Under the pieces are notes generated by a model that was given only the letters and a program-made list of their open reading frames with translations, was not told the DNA's origin and did not search any database. This document shows positions 34,386 to 42,993 of a stretch of DNA of 55,572 nucleotides, one piece after another (the first letter of the stretch is position 1; every line of letters begins with the position of its first letter). Both the position numbers and the translations under genes were made by a program. The stretch comes from Tissierellales bacterium (GTDB lineage Bacteria > Bacillota > Clostridia > Tissierellales > JAOAQY01). The DNA lies in assembly GCA_025210965.1 (NCBI GenBank), contig JAOAQY010000046.1, positions 1 to 55,572 on the forward strand, read 5' to 3'.

Positions 34386-35510
34386 TTATTTTACATTACT
34401 GGCTTTAAAATTGTATACTGGCTTTATGACATCTATCACTTCAACGCTTTCATCTATATTATTCAATATTTCTTCCATGCTTTTATATGCCATGGGACAT
34501 TCATCTAATGTTCCTGTATTTATTGAAGTCGTATATACGCCTTTCATTTCTTTTTTATACTCGGATAAAGTAAATGTATTCTTGGTTTCAGATCTACTCA
34601 TTATTCTACCCGCTCCGTGCGGCGCAGAATAATTCCAATCAGCATTTCCTTTTCCTCTACATATTAAACTACCATCTCTCATATTTATGGGGATCAATAA
34701 TTTCTCCTCTAACTTAGCAGAAACTGCTCCCTTTCTTAAAATCATACTCTCAATATCTATATAATTGTGTATTGTAGTAAATTCATCAGCTATTTTAAAT
34801 TTCATATTTTTTACTATCTCGCTAATCATAGCCCTTCTATTATAGTAAGCATACTCTTGTACTATTTTCATATCATGAATATAATCATCCATATGTTCGC
34901 CTTCTAGATACGCTAAATTTTTAGGAATATTTTCCATTGATTGACTTTCACTAGCATAATTACATGCTAAATTTTGATAATAGCATGCAACCTCATGTCC
35001 TAAATTTCTGCTACCAGAATGGATAGTCAAATAATACCTTTTACTACTATCTCTGCCTAATTCTATGAAATGATTTCCTCCACCTAAACTCCCTAAACTA
35101 AGCCTTGCTCTTTTCAAATTAATCGTTCCGTTCTTTAAGCATCTTAATTTATCAATATTTATGTTCTCGACATATTTATGTTCGTTCTCTCTAATATTGA
35201 ATCCTGCCGGTATTTTTTGATATATCAGCTTATCTAATTTTTGTAGCTCTACATTCCTATTCTTTAACTCTATAGTTTCCATTCCACAGCCTATATCAAC
35301 TCCTACTAAATTTGGAACTACCTTATCACCTATAGTCATTGTAGTCCCAATAGTTGAACCCATTCCAGCGTGTACATCTGGCATTATTCTAATCTTACTT
35401 TCCTCAATAAATTTTTGATCACAAAGTAATTTGATTTGGTCAACTGCATTTTCATCAATATTATCAGTATATACAATTGCTTTATTATATTTTCCTTCTA
35501 TTGTTTTCAT
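34386..35510 (-). CDS. rtcB: RtcB-family RNA ligase
   Basis: This 374-residue protein has the RtcB core: PDVHAGMGSTIG (His/Cys Mn site region), GVDIGCGME (Cys ligand), SLGSLGGGNHFIELG, HSGSRNLGHEVA and SAPHGAGRIMSRSE, whose His accepts GMP. RtcB joins 2',3'-cyclic phosphate and 5'-OH RNA ends. It is the short form without an intein, and there is no archease, RtcA or RNA-targeting gene beside it, so it may serve general RNA repair. AGGAG precedes the ATG. Confidence 0.92.
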   Translation of the reverse strand: MKTIEGKYNKAIVYTDNIDENAVDQIKLLCDQKFIEESKIRIMPDVHAGMGSTIGTTMTIGDKVVPNLVGVDIGCGMETIELKNRNVELQKLDKLIYQKIPAGFNIRENEHKYVENINIDKLRCLKNGTINLKRARLSLGSLGGGNHFIELGRDSSKRYYLTIHSGSRNLGHEVACYYQNLACNYASESQSMENIPKNLAYLEGEHMDDYIHDMKIVQEYAYYNRRAMISEIVKNMKFKIADEFTTIHNYIDIESMILRKGAVSAKLEEKLLIPINMRDGSLICRGKGNADWNYSAPHGAGRIMSRSETKNTFTLSEYKKEMKGVYTTSINTGTLDECPMAYKSMEEILNNIDESVEVIDVIKPVYNFKASNVK

Positions 35511-35577
35511 TTATATCTCCTATTTGTCTATTAAACTACCCCTATTATAAAAATCTCAGGGTTTTACGACTTTAAAT

Positions 35578-35622
35578 TATAAAAAAATCCGCCACAAATT
35601 AATTCGCAGGCAGATTTTCCAC
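35578..35622 (-). terminator. Terminator of the flavin reductase gene
   Basis: ATCTGCC and GGCGGAT (with a G-T pair) close a 14-base loop, followed by TTTTTT on the minus strand. Confidence 0.72.
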
Positions 35623-35645
35623 TTTATTCTCTAATGTATTTAAAT

Positions 35646-36146
35646 TTATTTAAAATACGCGCTTACAATTTCCCCATAATACATAGTGTGAAAATCATTG
35701 TCAGAATAGCTAGCGCTTCTTATTCCACTATCAATATTTCCTGGTTCCATAGCTTGTTTGTACACTATCTTACACTCAATATGCAAATCACATTCAGCAA
35801 TTATAGGTGTATCAACTATCTCTGATTTTTCCAGACTAAGCCCAGCTTCGCTAATCTTATCCATATCTCTTCCCGATTTCGTGCCGCAGAAAATCAATTC
35901 TTTTTTCAAATCAACATTCACCGGAACACTCACTGTAAATGTATCACTTTTCTCTATTATAGAATATGTGTGTCTAGAATATCTGACAGGAACCATCATT
36001 ATAGGTTTACCCCAAACATAACCAACACTTCCCCATCCGATAGTCATAGTATTTACCTCATCACCATTTTTAGCTGTCAAAAATGCACCTTTGACCAATT
36101 GATTCAACAAATCCTGCGACAATTCTTGAAATGTAACTTTTTTCAT
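35646..36146 (-). CDS. Flavin reductase-like FMN-binding protein
   Basis: About 166 residues from the ATG at 36146, which has GGAG upstream. The split barrel shows GAFLTAKNGDEVNTMTIGWGSVG, PIMMVPVRYSRHTYSII, FTVSVPV and the late CDLHIECKIVYKQ, like the DIM6/NTAB group. These proteins bind FMN and reduce flavins with NAD(P)H or accept electrons from rubredoxin-type partners. No obvious partner is adjacent. Confidence 0.85.
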   Translation of the reverse strand: MKKVTFQELSQDLLNQLVKGAFLTAKNGDEVNTMTIGWGSVGYVWGKPIMMVPVRYSRHTYSIIEKSDTFTVSVPVNVDLKKELIFCGTKSGRDMDKISEAGLSLEKSEIVDTPIIAECDLHIECKIVYKQAMEPGNIDSGIRSASYSDNDFHTMYYGEIVSAYFK

Positions 36147-36348
36147 AGTAATCAGCTCCTTCCGATATTTAAACAACTCCTGCAAATCATACTATAACAC
36201 AAAATGTGAAATTTATAACTACCAACTTCTTTTTTAATCATATATATCATATTAATCCCTTGTATATTTTTCTCGCGCTAATTTCAATACTTCCAATTAC
36301 CTCAATTTTAACTAACTTCAGCTTATATTGCAAATAATTTTGCAATAT

Positions 36349-36390
36349 AAAAAGCCAGTGTGATTTACAATAAAATCACACTGGCTTTCA
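36349..36390 (-). terminator. Terminator at the end of the choline microcompartment operon
   Basis: AAAGCCAGTGTGATTT (36351-36366) pairs perfectly with 36373-36388, followed by TTTTTATA on the minus strand. A second palindrome, TTATATTGCAAA with its complement (36322-36349), follows and may act as a backup. Confidence 0.92.
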
Positions 36391-36401
36391 TATATATCAA
36401 A

Positions 36402-36692
36402 TTATTTAGCTTCGTCTTTAACAGATGGAAGTACTACTTCTACCTCTGAGTGTGGACGTGGGATTACGTGTACTGAAACTAATTCTCCAACACGCTGTGC
36501 AGCTGCAGCACCTGCATCTGTAGCAGCCTTAACTGCTCCAACATCACCTCTAACCATAACTGTTACAAGGCCACCACCAATATACTCTTTACCTACTAAA
36601 TAAACATTAGCAGCTTTAACCATAGCATCTGCCGCCTCTATTGAACCTATTAAACCTTTAGTTTCTATCATTCCCAATGCATCAAATTTCAT
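36402..36692 (-). CDS. BMC-H shell protein
   Basis: This 96-residue protein is a standard single BMC domain of the hexamer class: [48 protein letters not shown] and [15 protein letters not shown]-like [11 protein letters not shown]. Six copies tile the shell facet, and the pore loop residues are near GGG. It is the last gene of the cut locus, behind AGGAGG, and near a PduL and an aldehyde dehydrogenase. Confidence 0.95.
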   Translation of the reverse strand: MKFDALGMIETKGLIGSIEAADAMVKAANVYLVGKEYIGGGLVTVMVRGDVGAVKAATDAGAAAAQRVGELVSVHVIPRPHSEVEVVLPSVKDEAK

Positions 36693-36822
36693 TTTGAATT
36701 CCTCCTAATTAATTTTATTTTATATTTTAAATATATTAGACATTTTATCTAAATGTATTGCTTAACTTTATACTACTAAATACAGTCTTCTACTTAAATG
36801 CTACTTAACTACTACTTAACTA

Positions 36823-37473
36823 CTACTTAACAATTTTTATTCTCGACTTAGGATTTAGCCCCATTGCATTGGCTTCTTCTATATCGAGATGACATTCAAG
36901 TGTTGACGTATCATTAGCTCTAATGGCAACATTATCATATGTGCCGCCCCTTAAACCATCAACCTTTATAGACACTATATCTCCATCATTTACATCTAAG
37001 CGCTTCGCATCTTGTATGTTCATGTGAATATGTCTTTGTGCTACTATAAGACCTTCATCTAGCTGAACAGCTCCTTTTAAACCAATAAGTGTAATCGACG
37101 CTGTATTTTTCAAATCACCAGACAATCTTGTATGCATTTTAGCTCCTAATTTTCTGCAATCACCAGCTAATACTTCAACCTGTGTCTTGCTTCTAACTGG
37201 ACCTAGTACTCTAACTTTTTCAATAGCACCTTTAGGCCCGCATATTGTAACTAGCTCTTTACAAGCAAATTGACCTTTCTGAGATAAATCTTTTAATTTA
37301 GTAAGCTTATAACCCTCTCCAAAAAGACTCTCTAAATCAGACTGTGAAAGATGTATATGTCTATTTGATATTCCAACTGGAATTGCTGACTTATCTTCTA
37401 CTTCTTCTGACTTAGCTTGATTATTCTTGGCAAATTCTAACAAAAGCTTAAATAGCTCTTCATAGTTTTCCAT
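36823..37473 (-). CDS. pduL: PduL-type phosphate acyltransferase
   Basis: This 216-residue enzyme converts acetyl-CoA and phosphate to acetyl phosphate. The zinc-site motifs are SNRHIHLS (near residue 33) and AQRHIHMN (near 144), with the repeat KVRVLGPVRSKTQVEV. The first 18 residues, MENYEELFKLLLEFAKNN, form an amphipathic helix typical of an encapsulation peptide, so it probably works inside the shell. Its ATG overlaps the stop of the upstream aldehyde dehydrogenase (TAATG). Length fits the family. Confidence 0.95.
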   Translation of the reverse strand: MENYEELFKLLLEFAKNNQAKSEEVEDKSAIPVGISNRHIHLSQSDLESLFGEGYKLTKLKDLSQKGQFACKELVTICGPKGAIEKVRVLGPVRSKTQVEVLAGDCRKLGAKMHTRLSGDLKNTASITLIGLKGAVQLDEGLIVAQRHIHMNIQDAKRLDVNDGDIVSIKVDGLRGGTYDNVAIRANDTSTLECHLDIEEANAMGLNPKSRIKIVK

Positions 37474-39071
37474 TAGCTTATCCCTTTCATGGCATTAACT
37501 ATTTGACCTACTAAATCTAAAAGTTCTTCATTCTTTGCACTTTCATCTTTGCACTCTGAGTTAATACAGCACTGTGCATCATCCTTTGATTCTGCTAAAA
37601 CTTTCTTAGCAGCAGTAGCAATTTCAGAAGGACTCATATTCATGAAGTTATTCTTACTTGCATTGCAATTTTCAAAAGTTTTAATTTTATTAAATGTTGG
37701 ATCATTTGACGCCAAACTAGCACAGTCTTTTAATCCATAAGCTACTCTTTTAAGATTTATAAGATGTTTTGGTGTAACATTCTCTGATACTGAACTTCCA
37801 CCCCAAGTACCACAACCTAATGTAAATGATGGGTTTAATCCAGTACTTGCACCTGTTCCACCTTGTGCTCCGCCAGTATTTACTAAAATACGTGAAGCTG
37901 GTTTCTTTGCAAATTTCTCAACTATTTCTCTACATTCAGTATGGATACTCATAGTATGACCTATTCCATTTTGTAATAATTCAATACTAAGTTCACAAGC
38001 TTCTTCCCAGTCATTTACTGTATAGAATGCAAGTACAGTAGTAAGTTTTTCATAAGATAATGGGTTTCCCTTGCCTACTCCTGATTGTTCTCCTATAAGA
38101 ACCTTTGTCTCTGATGGAATAGTAAAACCTGCAGCATTTGCAATAACTTGAGCACTTCTACCTACAAATTTAGCATTCATTGCATTTCCATTTTTAAATA
38201 ATAATTTGCAAACACTTTCTGTTTGCTCAGCTGTCATGAAATATCCACCTTGTTTTTTAAGTTCTGCCACGACAGCATCTTTATTACAATTCTCACAAAT
38301 GATAGATTGTTCTGATGCACAGATAGTACCATTATCAAATGTCTTACTTGCAATAATATTTCTAACTGCTTTTTCTACATCAGCAGTTTTTTCTATATAA
38401 GCAGGCGAATTTCCAGCACCTACTCCAAGTGCAGGTTTTCCAGCACTATAAGCCGCTTTTACCATTCCAGGGCCACCAGTAGCTATTATTATCGATACTT
38501 CTTCGCATTTCATTAACTCATTTGTAGCCGCAAGTGATAACGTTGTTAATCCTGATATAATGTTTTCAGGTGCACCCGCTTCAACAGCTGCATCATGCAT
38601 CAATTGAATAGCTTTCGTTGTACACTTAGCTGCTGCAGGATGTGGAGAAAATACTATGGCATTTCGTGATTTTATAGAAATCATGGCTTTAAATATCGCT
38701 GTCGACGTAGGATTTGTTGATGGTACTATTCCCATAACCAATCCTACTGGTTCTGCAATTTCTATAATTCCATTTGTCTTATCTTCACAAATAGTTCCAA
38801 TAGTTTTCATATCTTTTATCGAATCATAAAGGATACCTGCTGCCATGTGATTTTTATACGTTTTATCTGCAACTTTACCAAATCCAGTTTCTTCTACCGC
38901 CATTTCCGCTAAACATACTGAATTTTCTTCTGCTACTCTAACCATATTTTGCAAAATTCTATCAATCTGCTCTTCACTATAATCCGCAATTTTATTTGCT
39001 GCTACCTTTCCAAGTCTAGCAATATTTCTAGCTTCTTGGATTGAACGCAAATCCTTATCAAAGTTTTCCAT
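37473..39071 (-). CDS. CoA-acylating acetaldehyde dehydrogenase, microcompartment type
   Basis: From the ATG at 39071 (AAAGGAAG upstream; a first ATG at 39089 is less well placed) it has 532 residues. It oxidises acetaldehyde with NAD and CoA to acetyl-CoA. The catalytic Cys is Cys251 in FDNGTICASEQS, with GIVPSTNPTS (115-124) and GVGAGNSPAYI (217). The C-terminus extends past the enzyme fold (DDAQCCINSECKD) and ends in NEELLDLVGQIVNAMKGIS, an amphipathic helix that looks like an encapsulation peptide. In the choline pathway this is the CutF-type step. It is the catalytic twin of the protein at 47007. Confidence 0.93.
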   Translation of the reverse strand: MENFDKDLRSIQEARNIARLGKVAANKIADYSEEQIDRILQNMVRVAEENSVCLAEMAVEETGFGKVADKTYKNHMAAGILYDSIKDMKTIGTICEDKTNGIIEIAEPVGLVMGIVPSTNPTSTAIFKAMISIKSRNAIVFSPHPAAAKCTTKAIQLMHDAAVEAGAPENIISGLTTLSLAATNELMKCEEVSIIIATGGPGMVKAAYSAGKPALGVGAGNSPAYIEKTADVEKAVRNIIASKTFDNGTICASEQSIICENCNKDAVVAELKKQGGYFMTAEQTESVCKLLFKNGNAMNAKFVGRSAQVIANAAGFTIPSETKVLIGEQSGVGKGNPLSYEKLTTVLAFYTVNDWEEACELSIELLQNGIGHTMSIHTECREIVEKFAKKPASRILVNTGGAQGGTGASTGLNPSFTLGCGTWGGSSVSENVTPKHLINLKRVAYGLKDCASLASNDPTFNKIKTFENCNASKNNFMNMSPSEIATAAKKVLAESKDDAQCCINSECKDESAKNEELLDLVGQIVNAMKGIS

Positions 39072-39103
39072 ATATATACTTCCTTTCATAACCTAAAGAA
39101 CAA

Positions 39104-39766
39104 TTATTTTTTCTCATAATAAACTCTAAATTTTGAAATCAGAGTTTTCTTACCAGCCTTAGATATTGTCCTACCCTTTATAACAAAATCTTTATACTCA
39201 CGAGCTAAATTTCTAAGTTTAACAACCTTTATTTTAGAAAGTGTATCAATAGCTTCTTCTAGACCTTTTGATTCAACTAAATTGTCTAAATCTTCTTTTT
39301 TGATATTTTCTAAATCTAAACTTAATTCGACTAGATCATTTTCTTTTTCAATATCTTGCTCGATTTCTGATTCACTTTTATCTTCTACCACTTGTAGAGC
39401 TTCTACTTCCAGCTCATTTAACTCTTTCTCCGATTCTATCTCAACAATCTTTTGTTCTTCGGGTAAATCTTCTATATTATTTGGCGTAATACTATCTTTC
39501 CCAACAAAATCATCTAATTCTTCATGTGGACGAGCTATAACATGACTTGAAATCAAGAGTGATCTATCTAATTTGTTTACAGCTGCTACACCTACATCAA
39601 CAGCAGCTTTTACTGCACTTACATCACCTGTAATTATTATGCTTACAAGCCCTCCACCTACATAGGTTTTCTCTAGTATACTTACGTCTGCTGATTTTAC
39701 CATCATATCTGCAGCTTCAATCGCTGCGAGTAATCCTTTTGTTTCAATTAAACCAATTGATTGCAT
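39104..39766 (-). CDS. BMC-H shell protein fused to an acidic linker and basic C-terminal domain
   Basis: Residues 1-90 are a normal BMC domain (IGLIETKGLLAAIEAADMMV, GGGLVSIIITGDVSAVKAAVD, SSHVIARPHEELD). Residues about 95-160 are a very acidic linker. The last 60 residues (GLEEAIDTLSKIKVVKLRNL, AREYKDFVIKGRTISKAGKK) are basic and helical; the KVVKLRNLAREY run resembles SAP/Rho-N-like nucleic-acid-binding helices, but this is a by-eye call. EutK and PduK also carry C-terminal extensions, of other types. AGGAGG precedes the ATG. The extension probably points to the lumen or cytosol and may bind cargo or nucleic acid. Confidence 0.88.
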   Translation of the reverse strand: MQSIGLIETKGLLAAIEAADMMVKSADVSILEKTYVGGGLVSIIITGDVSAVKAAVDVGVAAVNKLDRSLLISSHVIARPHEELDDFVGKDSITPNNIEDLPEEQKIVEIESEKELNELEVEALQVVEDKSESEIEQDIEKENDLVELSLDLENIKKEDLDNLVESKGLEEAIDTLSKIKVVKLRNLAREYKDFVIKGRTISKAGKKTLISKFRVYYEKK

Positions 39767-39785
39767 AAATACATCCTCCTAGTCT

Positions 39786-40445
39786 TTATAAAAGATCAGG
39801 CCAATTTGCTGGATACGTTGCATAAAATACCCTCGCTTTATCTGGTGATCCCCAAATAACTTTTGATCCAGATGGTACAAATAAAACATCTCCCGGATGA
39901 GCTACATATTTATGTCCATTTATTTCAACTGTTAGAGTTCCTTCTATAACATAGTCAATTTCTTCATATGTCAATTCCCATTCAAAACTTGAATCTTCGA
40001 TGTGCAAAAATCCAGCACTCATCTTTGATTCTTCCTTACTTACTAATTCTTGAAAATAAACTTTATTGTCTGGATTGCCTGTATCGAAATACTCCATATG
40101 AACGCTACTTCCTCTTACAACTTTCAGTCCGCTTTTATCCGTTTCGGCTGTAAAAGGTAATTTAGATTTCTCAAGACACCCAATCATTTCTTGCAATAAC
40201 CCTTTATTCATTATAGTTTTAAATAGTTCTAGCATAGATTCTAAATCTAAATTTGACACGTCTGTTTTGTTAATAGGTTCTGATTTAATTATTGGATCAA
40301 CTTTTTCGGTAGTCATAACTATTCCGCTAGCATTTGCAAGTTCTCTAGCTGATGGCGTAATTATTTCTGTTCCATCTAAATAAATAACTTTTTGCTCTTT
40401 TAATATTGACCCTTCAATATCCTTTGCACTAATCAATCTTTTCAT
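39786..40445 (-). CDS. EutQ-like cupin, possible acetate kinase
   Basis: About 219 residues from the ATG at 40445, behind AAAGGATG. The N-terminal 110 residues are variable (ITPSARELANASG); the C-terminal half is the EutQ cupin (HMEYFDTGNP, KMSAGFLHIEDSSFEWELTY, IDYVIEGTLTVEINGHKYVAHPGD, VLFVPSGSKVIWG). EutQ of Salmonella has acetate kinase activity, which fits a step from acetyl phosphate to acetate with ATP gain. Microcompartment loci without ackA often have EutQ. Whether this protein is a kinase is an inference. Confidence 0.85.
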   Translation of the reverse strand: MKRLISAKDIEGSILKEQKVIYLDGTEIITPSARELANASGIVMTTEKVDPIIKSEPINKTDVSNLDLESMLELFKTIMNKGLLQEMIGCLEKSKLPFTAETDKSGLKVVRGSSVHMEYFDTGNPDNKVYFQELVSKEESKMSAGFLHIEDSSFEWELTYEEIDYVIEGTLTVEINGHKYVAHPGDVLFVPSGSKVIWGSPDKARVFYATYPANWPDLL

Positions 40446-40469
40446 TTTCTCACATCCTTTCAATATGTA

Positions 40470-40733
40470 CTATCCAATGCTACAATCATCATCTATTATC
40501 CCAATAACTGCTGCATCTACTGGTGCTTCATCATTTCCTATCATTCGTCTAGCTGCAGAACCTGTACTTACTATAACTCTATCTCCAATTCCAGCGCTTA
40601 TTATATCTACAACTACGAATCTACGACCCTTCTCCGCACCCTCTAATTCCTCTGCAAGCATAAATTTAAGTCCGCTTAGTCTATCATCTTTTCTAGTTGC
40701 CCAGATATTGTCTATCAACTTCGCTACGATCAT
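40470..40733 (-). CDS. eutN: EutN/CcmL-type pentameric vertex protein
   Basis: This 87-residue protein has the OB-like fold of BMC-P: MIVAKLIDNIWATRK, LKFMLAEEL, FVVVDIISAGIGDRVIVSTGSAARR, AVIGIIDDD. Five subunits cap a vertex of the shell. Its ATG overlaps the preceding stop (ATGA), so it is translated with the 100-residue protein before it. It is the only BMC-P gene in the window. Confidence 0.95.
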   Translation of the reverse strand: MIVAKLIDNIWATRKDDRLSGLKFMLAEELEGAEKGRRFVVVDIISAGIGDRVIVSTGSAARRMIGNDEAPVDAAVIGIIDDDCSIG

Positions 40734-41032
40734 TTCGATTTTACCTCTTTCATCTTTAATTTAATTTCATCAATTGCAGATTCAACAGAAGCTGTATCTC
40801 CAAATATTCCTAGCAAAACCATATGTTGAGGACAAGTTCCTCTTATGTCTTCAACGCTTACACCAACTGATTTCTCTGCGATATCCGATGCATAAATCAT
40901 ATCTATAAGTTTTCCTTGAACCAATCCTATAGCATCAATATCATCTAACTCTATATCATTAGTCTTTCCCATACGCCTTTTTAATATTTCCTTAGCTCCA
41001 TGAGATGGAGATTTTATGATTCTATAATCCAC
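40730..41032 (-). CDS. Divergent BMC-domain-like small protein
   Basis: This 100-residue protein starts with a GTG behind AGGAGG. The core IDAIGLVQGKLIDMIYASDI, KSVGVSVEDI and MVLLGIFGDTASVESAIDEI has the rhythm of a BMC domain (compare GDVGAVKAA), but the N-terminus MDYRIIKSPSHGAKEILKRR is unusual and the shell-edge Lys is missing. It could be a shell protein, an EutS-like permuted type, or an assembly factor. It lies between eutJ-like and eutN. Family call from the core only. Confidence 0.65.
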   Translation of the reverse strand: MDYRIIKSPSHGAKEILKRRMGKTNDIELDDIDAIGLVQGKLIDMIYASDIAEKSVGVSVEDIRGTCPQHMVLLGIFGDTASVESAIDEIKLKMKEVKSK

Positions 41033-41044
41033 AAAGCATTCCTC

Positions 41045-41893
41045 CTAATCATCGATGATATCTTGTGTACAGCTAAGAGCTATTCCTAGAGGTGTTGCAA
41101 ACATAGGATTTTTAGGTTTGTGTGTGTATATTCCAGTTTGCTTAGCAATAATCTCCTCTATGCCTGTAAGACAACAAGTTCCTCCGACAAGAGATATCTC
41201 ATTTACATCATGTCCCTTTATGTGATTATTTATAATACTAGATACTTTTTCTACAACAGGTCTTAATATGGGAAGTATCTCTCTATGATTTTCATTGTTT
41301 CGCTTGAATTTATCAGCTTCTTTAAATTCCATGCCATAAGCACCTGATATAACAAGTGAAAAATGAGTTCCTCCTGTAGGTTCATCCACTACTGATATGA
41401 CTTTCCCATTCTTTAAAATTGATATACCTGTGGTTCCTCCTCCAATATCAACAACTGCTCCATTGTCTATCTTCAATAATTCGTTGGCTGCTGTTGGCTC
41501 GTCTAAAAGCTTCGTAAGTTCAAATCCCGCTGACTGAACTACATTTTTTATAGCTCCTGAATCTAATGCATCAGTTCCTGGGGGGATGGCTGCTGCTGCA
41601 TACAACAATTCAGTTCCTAATTTTTCTTCAATTTTTTCTTTTAGCTCTCTGACAATTTGTACTGCACCTATATAATCAACCACCATGCCATCACGAACTA
41701 CATCTGCATATCTATAAGCACCTGCAACTGGTTCATAATTTTCGTCTAATACGGCTAAAACAACACATGCAGTGCCTAAATCCACACCAGTATAATAAAC
41801 TGATGAATCACTCTTTATAGGCTTATCTATAACTACTTCAAATCGTTTTATCATATCATCGCAATATTCAAATGTTAAACTATTATCTGACAT
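41045..41893 (-). CDS. eutJ: EutJ-like Hsp70-fold protein
   Basis: This 282-residue protein has the actin/Hsp70 ATPase fold without the Hsp70 substrate domain: YYTGVDLGTACVVLAVLDEN (phosphate 1), VVDIGGGTTGISILKNGK (phosphate 2), and ISLVGGTCCLTGIEEIIAKQT (adenosine). EutJ proteins accompany microcompartments and may help folding or reactivate enzymes; the role is not settled. Its ATG lies 19 bases inside the upstream EutT-like gene, behind AGGAGG. Confidence 0.9.
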   Translation of the reverse strand: MSDNSLTFEYCDDMIKRFEVVIDKPIKSDSSVYYTGVDLGTACVVLAVLDENYEPVAGAYRYADVVRDGMVVDYIGAVQIVRELKEKIEEKLGTELLYAAAAIPPGTDALDSGAIKNVVQSAGFELTKLLDEPTAANELLKIDNGAVVDIGGGTTGISILKNGKVISVVDEPTGGTHFSLVISGAYGMEFKEADKFKRNNENHREILPILRPVVEKVSSIINNHIKGHDVNEISLVGGTCCLTGIEEIIAKQTGIYTHKPKNPMFATPLGIALSCTQDIIDD

Positions 41894-42546
41894 TCTCTTC
41901 CTCCTACTGCCAATTTTATTAATTTCGATAAAGATTCAATAACATGATTTAATCTGCTTATAACTATGTTTTTTAAATCTTCTTCTTGGTAATCATAGGC
42001 TTCTATTATGTCAAATTTCATTTCTACCAAACTACAGTGAAGTATATTCATCTTCAAAATAGCATCGCTATTTTCTAATTGCATATGAAAATCCGTTATC
42101 TCAAAATCATCCAGCTCATTATAAATCTCATCTTCTGAAAAATTTAGAGCACTGATATTAACATATTTAGCGTCAGTTTCCACTATATATTTTAAATCCT
42201 TTATACGATGTCCTAGTTTGGAAATATTTTGAGCTAATGCAACATCTGCATTTACTATTTCACTACTTAAAAGCAAGCATTTTGCCTCTGTAGATTTCAA
42301 TTTCAAGCAAATCTTTTTCTTTAAATTACTAACACCTAAAGCCCCTTCACTTTCAACTGCTTCCTCTAAAATCTCATTTGTATGGTTTTCCGTTTCTTTA
42401 TCTACAAGCTTGATCTTTTTATCTGCTAGATATTGGATAGCTCCAGGTGTAAGACGCTGCCCTTCTTCTATGACATAGTTACTAAAGGTTTCTTTTCTAT
42501 ATAAATCTCTCAAATACTCTTCTGTAATAAATTTCATGATTGACAT
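41875..42546 (-). CDS. EutT-like protein without the metal-binding Cys cluster
   Basis: The N-terminus (FITEEYLRDLYRKETFSNYV, EGQRLTPGAIQYLADKKIKL) matches the opening of EutT corrinoid adenosyltransferases. The middle and end (LSKLGHRIKDLKYIVET; SRLNHVIESLSKLIKLA) keep the helical outline. Bacterial EutT has a His/Cys metal motif ending in CCxxC near residue 80; in this 223-residue protein that place has no such cluster. It may be a non-catalytic relative kept with the shell. The start is ATG at 42546 or 42537. The pathway around it needs no cobalamin. Confidence 0.75.
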   Translation of the reverse strand: MSIMKFITEEYLRDLYRKETFSNYVIEEGQRLTPGAIQYLADKKIKLVDKETENHTNEILEEAVESEGALGVSNLKKKICLKLKSTEAKCLLLSSEIVNADVALAQNISKLGHRIKDLKYIVETDAKYVNISALNFSEDEIYNELDDFEITDFHMQLENSDAILKMNILHCSLVEMKFDIIEAYDYQEEDLKNIVISRLNHVIESLSKLIKLAVGGRECQIIV

Positions 42547-42993
42547 TTACACCTCGACTTTTCTAAATAAGTAATTATGAAGCTCTTCAAATCCTTCTTC
42601 TAATGGGAAACTAATATGAAAATACGGTTCTTCTACGCCTATATTTTTAAGCTGTTTCTTACACTTTTCTTTATTTTGTGGTGTTAGATCGCATTTAGTT
42701 ATAACACCAACAACTGGACACTTAAATGATTTTGCAAACCCTGGAGAATACACCTCTTCACAATTAGATTGATCAATCAGTACTAGTACATACGATGCAT
42801 CTTGTGCTATTGCTATTACATGTTTATACATCCATGGAATTTCAATATATGAACTAGGCACATCTATTGTATTTTCACCATAAATTAAATCTGGAATTCT
42901 CCTAAGTGGTCCATCATAATTATTTAATTTATTGACTATGGTAGTTTTACCTGATCTAGAAGGTCCAATAACCATTATTCGTTTTTTCTTCAT
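42547..42993 (-). CDS. eutP: EutP/PduV-like small GTPase
   Basis: This 148-residue protein has a P-loop GPSRSGKTTIVNKLNNYD (residues 9-26), a switch-like IYGENTIDVPSSYIE, a VLVLIDQSN strand and a G4-type TKCD. EutP and PduV associate with microcompartments, and Salmonella EutP was reported as an acetate kinase. It overlaps the EutS-like gene by 4 bases (ATGA) and abuts the EutT-like gene. Confidence 0.9.
   Translation of the reverse strand: MKKKRIMVIGPSRSGKTTIVNKLNNYDGPLRRIPDLIYGENTIDVPSSYIEIPWMYKHVIAIAQDASYVLVLIDQSNCEEVYSPGFAKSFKCPVVGVITKCDLTPQNKEKCKKQLKNIGVEEPYFHISFPLEEGFEELHNYLFRKVEV

Noticed and set aside
34386-35510. RtcB as part of an RNA repair or phage-defence island.
   Set aside because: No archease, RtcA, PrfH, toxin or nuclease gene is adjacent; the neighbours are ordinary.
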